A DNA stretch of 39,117 bases. Source: a virus. Shown piece after piece: positions 37,301 to 39,117 of this stretch. The notes under the pieces are model-generated. The model was not told the origin of the DNA. It ran no database searches and saw only the letters and a list, made by a program, of their open reading frames with translations. The position numbers and the translations under genes were made by a program. The stretch's first letter is position 1. The number at the start of each line of letters is the position of its first letter. The stretch lies in IMG/VR virus record IMGVR_UViG_3300010149_000051, positions 1 through 39,117 of that record; one strand, written 5' to 3'.

Positions 37301-37443
37301 ACGCTGACGAGAGTTTTGTATATATTACAGATATAAATCTACATGATGAAGATTTAAATGTAATGGCAACAGCAAAACTAGCAAAGCCTTTTGCTAAAAA
37401 GAATACAGATAATGTATTGTTTAGAATTAAGATGGATTATTAA
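34390..37443 (+). CDS. Large virion protein with LamG-like domain and shared C-terminus
   Basis: A 1017-aa protein. Residues about 205-460 look like a LamG/concanavalin sandwich: LTFSFYINQRR as opening strand, NCWHNISIVLSKK with YTLLLYNDGELIDTHS as the central pair, and NAEIHDIRIYNTNMGY as the closing strand. The following 450 residues are not recognised. The last 44 residues (FVYITDINLHD...NVMATAKLAKPFAKKN...KMDY) match the end of the preceding protein. The ribosome site is weak (AAGAAAGA). Its stop overlaps the next ATG (TAATG), coupling virion and replication genes. The LamG domain makes it a candidate for glycan contact on the host surface, as in the 1150-aa protein, but this is not shown. 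Confidence 0.55.
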   Translation: MSFKIIENDMIVKNNITLEPHITFVSASNDCEDLVGHNLTSSGISGSIPVTNMTHKYYKDELKGTRVYDIDDSKYNFKVKMESLNSIDVLNEARNGNVFEQELNAKGIFSNRKQEHNFGVEKVKQRYLIDDENYYKKKSIKNLYKYYNENLEHRQFNSHWGFSNYNTINFFNINESLNENIKSNKTHLNCLAYPNLLDSSGKPAYDFASEDLTFSFYINQRRKNKKNHHFNPGCVLSIPKLISIYIVKGTKTDINELTESYRLFIEIGEKTLINTSNNILLSDVSGNTLFDFNNSSLQSQENGHLYLSSDNIINFNCWHNISIVLSKKNDDNYTLLLYNDGELIDTHSITNFNKNANDENNFILIGNKFTNLNGNITKYVNELFSVNGDGTDNFTGPYSTKSISFGSHSVDFIKDYNDSFSIEIKDSLLETIESDYVDENTSCALNAEIHDIRIYNTNMGYLIKDKICKQNIVDYTENKLIFGLPVYYYDNPVEKLGLVNIHRVNSSSQITLSNIHIEGPVNSYFSNKCLGHEVTIENFLYEFKQKISPNIVFGGNLKADDLHSSLNLVYENEDLSQANSTLCKNSSKGISLLETYYQKIKSFDSENGSPNSLSEDNFELIRKHNFYYRNNMILPNDNGLQDQVYDIKGYYTNYSGFSHTTFDNNKDYQHVNLNQVHSDKVLMPNNVDFITTVSNAELVNYSAQSNKLKKEENRRTFFISSGKSFKESYDLFTNASLNNFHKDSFTLNTNSSMAGAIRSLTGSLSNDFIFITKGSNGFLKDLSNPVGRKINDDFRNNAIGNVFPTVSTKIIDNDPTNPDSVAYFTYELPYFNITKDFSETYSNTLCISSSVYNKNIVRESVRIFDTALSGTGNVINISLADNGLGLLHRSDCLTKVADWNYVGHILYKEGFATILHPGLENFSQTNYRIEFKSNAEMNVYELNLPAKATEVNLSRNTSYIENLRLDDSAFNADESFVYITDINLHDEDLNVMATAKLAKPFAKKNTDNVLFRIKMDY

Positions 37444-38012
37444 TGACAGAAATAAAATATCTAGGATTAGATATCTCTACATCTATTATAGGAATATGTT
37501 TTTTAGATAGTAACTATAATTTAGTAGATTTACAAGCAATTAATTTAAAAAAAATAAAATGTATATTTCAGAAATCTTTAATTGTAAAAAATGAGTTTAG
37601 CAAAATAAAATATAACTACAATATATCAGAAAATCTAGAAATATCTATAGAAGAAGCCTTCCAATCTTTCAGTAAAGGATTTTCATCAGCAAAAACATTA
37701 TCACAACTAAATAGATTCAATGGAATAGTATCTTACTTAACATATGAAGCATTTGGTAAAACTCCTGAATATATTAATGTTAATAGAGCAAGAAAAAATC
37801 TTGATATTAAAATTGATAGAAAAATTGATAAAAACACAAAAGAACAAGTATTTGAATGGGTGCAAAAAGAAATTAATTTTGATTGGCCCACAAAAATATT
37901 AAAGTCTGGTCCTAATAAAGGTCTTGTAAAAAATGACGAATCTTGTTATGATATGTCTGACGCATATGTAATTTGTAGGGCATTAAAATACAATGATAAA
38001 TCAAACAATTGA
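37443..38012 (+). CDS. RuvC-like Holliday junction resolvase
   Basis: A 189-aa protein of the RNase H-like (RuvC) fold. The catalytic acids are in order: D10 in LGLDISTS on the first strand, E70/E71 in SIEEAF, and D170 and D173 in YDMSDAYV at the start of the last helix. Four acids coordinating two metal ions cut four-way junctions symmetrically. Length is close to E. coli RuvC (173 aa). It lies directly before primase and an SbcD-like gene, consistent with resolving branched replication DNA before packaging, a job done in T4 by the unrelated endonuclease VII. The start overlaps the previous stop by one base and has no Shine-Dalgarno. Another RNase H-like nuclease is the main alternative. Confidence 0.75.
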   Translation: MTEIKYLGLDISTSIIGICFLDSNYNLVDLQAINLKKIKCIFQKSLIVKNEFSKIKYNYNISENLEISIEEAFQSFSKGFSSAKTLSQLNRFNGIVSYLTYEAFGKTPEYINVNRARKNLDIKIDRKIDKNTKEQVFEWVQKEINFDWPTKILKSGPNKGLVKNDESCYDMSDAYVICRALKYNDKSNN

Positions 38013-38994
38013 AAATAGATTAGAATTTCTAGAAAACAATATAAGAAATACATTGTTGTCAAAAGATGGCATGAATTTATCTATCTGGTGTCCTTTTTGT
38101 AAACATAACAACAGAAAGAAATTAAAATTAGCAATTCATTTAGAAAAGTGCTTTTATCATTGTTGGTTATGTGATAAAAAAGGTTCTAACGTTCCTTATC
38201 TCTTGTCGAAAATAGATAAGACTTTAAGTGATAAATCTAAAAAATTATTTAAAAGTAAAAGCTCAAAATCAAATGTTTTAGATTTTGACATAGCAAAACT
38301 CTTCGGCGCTGAAAGTATCTTTGAAGAGATGCAAGAAGAGGCTATTGCTATCCCAGAAGGATTTAAGCTTTTAGCTACATCATTTAATTCTAGTAATCCA
38401 GACATTAAGAGTGTTTTTAAATACGCTTTAAATAGAGGTGTTTCTAAACATAAATTGTGGTTTTTAAGATTAGGATATTCTTTAAATAGTGAATATCAAA
38501 GGTGTTTAATTATTCCTTCTTTGGACGCAAATGGCAAAATAAACTATTTTACAGCACGTAGAATAGATGTTGATACAAGTTGTGGTTATAAATATAAAAA
38601 TGCAAATGTTCCTAAAAAGAACATGATTTTCAATGAAATAAATATAGACTGGAATATTCCGCTTACTTTAGTTGAAGGCCCCTTAGATTTATTAAAAACT
38701 AATGATAATGCTACTTGCCTATTAGGTTCAGTATTAACAGAAGATATGTTGCTATTTAAGAAAATTGTCAAAAACAAAACAGATATTAATCTTGCTTTAG
38801 ACGAAGATGCATATTACAAAGCAATCAAAATAGCAAAACTTCTATCAGCTTATGATGTAAATGTTAATATCGTAAACACAAGAGGTTATCCTGATGTTGG
38901 TGATATGACATCAAATCAATTTGAAAATCTTTTAAAAAAATCAAAAGAATTTAGACTAGAAGATAACTTGTTAAATAAAATTAAACAACTTTAA
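37993..38994 (+). CDS. DNA primase (CHC2 zinc finger and Toprim)
   Basis: A 333-aa primase. A zinc-binding domain at residues 33-60 has C33-x2-C36, C53 and C57-x2-C60 (WCPFC...CFYHCWLC). The Toprim core is at about 222-300, with E228 in LVEGPLD and D270/D272 in ALDEDA, the metal-binding acids. It would make RNA primers on the lagging strand with the replicative helicase, like T4 gp61 (342 aa, nearly the same length). The ATG lies 20 bases inside the preceding gene, without a clear ribosome site. It is not a helicase fusion (no Walker motif), so a separate helicase should be encoded elsewhere. The call is firm at domain level. Confidence 0.85.
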   Translation: MINQTIENRLEFLENNIRNTLLSKDGMNLSIWCPFCKHNNRKKLKLAIHLEKCFYHCWLCDKKGSNVPYLLSKIDKTLSDKSKKLFKSKSSKSNVLDFDIAKLFGAESIFEEMQEEAIAIPEGFKLLATSFNSSNPDIKSVFKYALNRGVSKHKLWFLRLGYSLNSEYQRCLIIPSLDANGKINYFTARRIDVDTSCGYKYKNANVPKKNMIFNEINIDWNIPLTLVEGPLDLLKTNDNATCLLGSVLTEDMLLFKKIVKNKTDINLALDEDAYYKAIKIAKLLSAYDVNVNIVNTRGYPDVGDMTSNQFENLLKKSKEFRLEDNLLNKIKQL

Positions 38995-39002
38995 GGTATA
39001 AT

Positions 39003-39117
39003 ATGTTTAAATGTGCACATATTTCTGATGTTCACTGGAGAAGCTTGAAAAGGCACGATGAATATAGACAAATATTCACTAGAATGTTTGAAAAACTAAA
39101 AAACGAAAAACCTGATA
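39003..39117 (+). CDS. 47: SbcD/Mre11-like nuclease, N-terminal part (cut by right edge)
   Basis: The first 38 codons are visible. HISDVHW carries the D-x-H motif I of calcineurin-like phosphoesterases exactly where SbcD, Mre11 and T4 gp47 have it, right after the first strand. The following RHDEYRQIFTRMFEKL helix also fits. AAGG (38993-38996), overlapping the primase stop, is six bases before ATG. T4 gp47 works with gp46 (SbcC/Rad50-like) in resecting ends for recombination-dependent replication, so a gp46-like gene is expected just beyond the window. Motifs II-V cannot be checked here. Confidence 0.7.
   Translation, partial: MFKCAHISDVHWRSLKRHDEYRQIFTRMFEKLKNEKPD

Overview
The window looks like part of the genome of a very AT-rich, tailed, contractile-tail (myovirus-type) phage from the distant T4-like superfamily. 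The style of the virion proteins suggests a marine phage, but that is inference. Markers include a T4 gp55-like late sigma factor, a gp25-like and a gp6-like (baseplate J) wedge protein, a gp5-like hub/spike candidate, a CHC2-zinc-finger/Toprim primase and the start of an SbcD/Mre11-type (T4 gp47-like) nuclease. Every gene is on the + strand. Genes touch or overlap, several as TAATG or with no gap, no intergenic gap exceeds about 80 bases, and no tRNA, CRISPR array or insertion sequence is visible.

Layout. (1) 1-2221: a glycosyltransferase cassette with three recognisable enzymes, the first cut by the left edge, plus a 66-codon remnant of a fourth. It ends in an AT-rich hairpin with a U-rich tail. 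(2) 2230-7066: a sigma70-like promoter (perfect TATAAT) precedes a Cas4/AddB-like Fe-S PD-(D/E)XK nuclease, two tandem GT-B glycosyltransferases that both start with TTG, a one-helix membrane protein, the late sigma factor and a small helical protein. (3) 7070-37443: a 30-kb virion block. It starts with the hub/spike-like protein, then, after a promoter-like sequence, gp25 and gp6, and continues with a series of very large beta-rich proteins of 348-1962 aa. Some carry DNRLRE-like, LamG/concanavalin-like or fibronectin-III-like domains, but most have no family I can name. (4) 37443-39117: replication/recombination genes (RuvC-like resolvase, primase, SbcD-like nuclease cut by the right edge), translationally coupled to the last virion gene.

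How the genes may work together. The gp55-like factor would redirect host RNA polymerase to late promoters, using the sliding clamp through its C-terminal hydrophobic/acidic tail. The large block would build the baseplate and its periphery. The glycosyltransferases may decorate virion proteins, host surface glycans or DNA; the sequence does not say which. The nuclease, resolvase, primase and SbcD-like protein fit recombination-dependent replication.

The most unusual part is 16776-37443: eight consecutive or near-consecutive large proteins without a recognised whole-protein family. Two share an N-terminal module and two others share a C-terminal module, which suggests an assembly with interchangeable docking parts.
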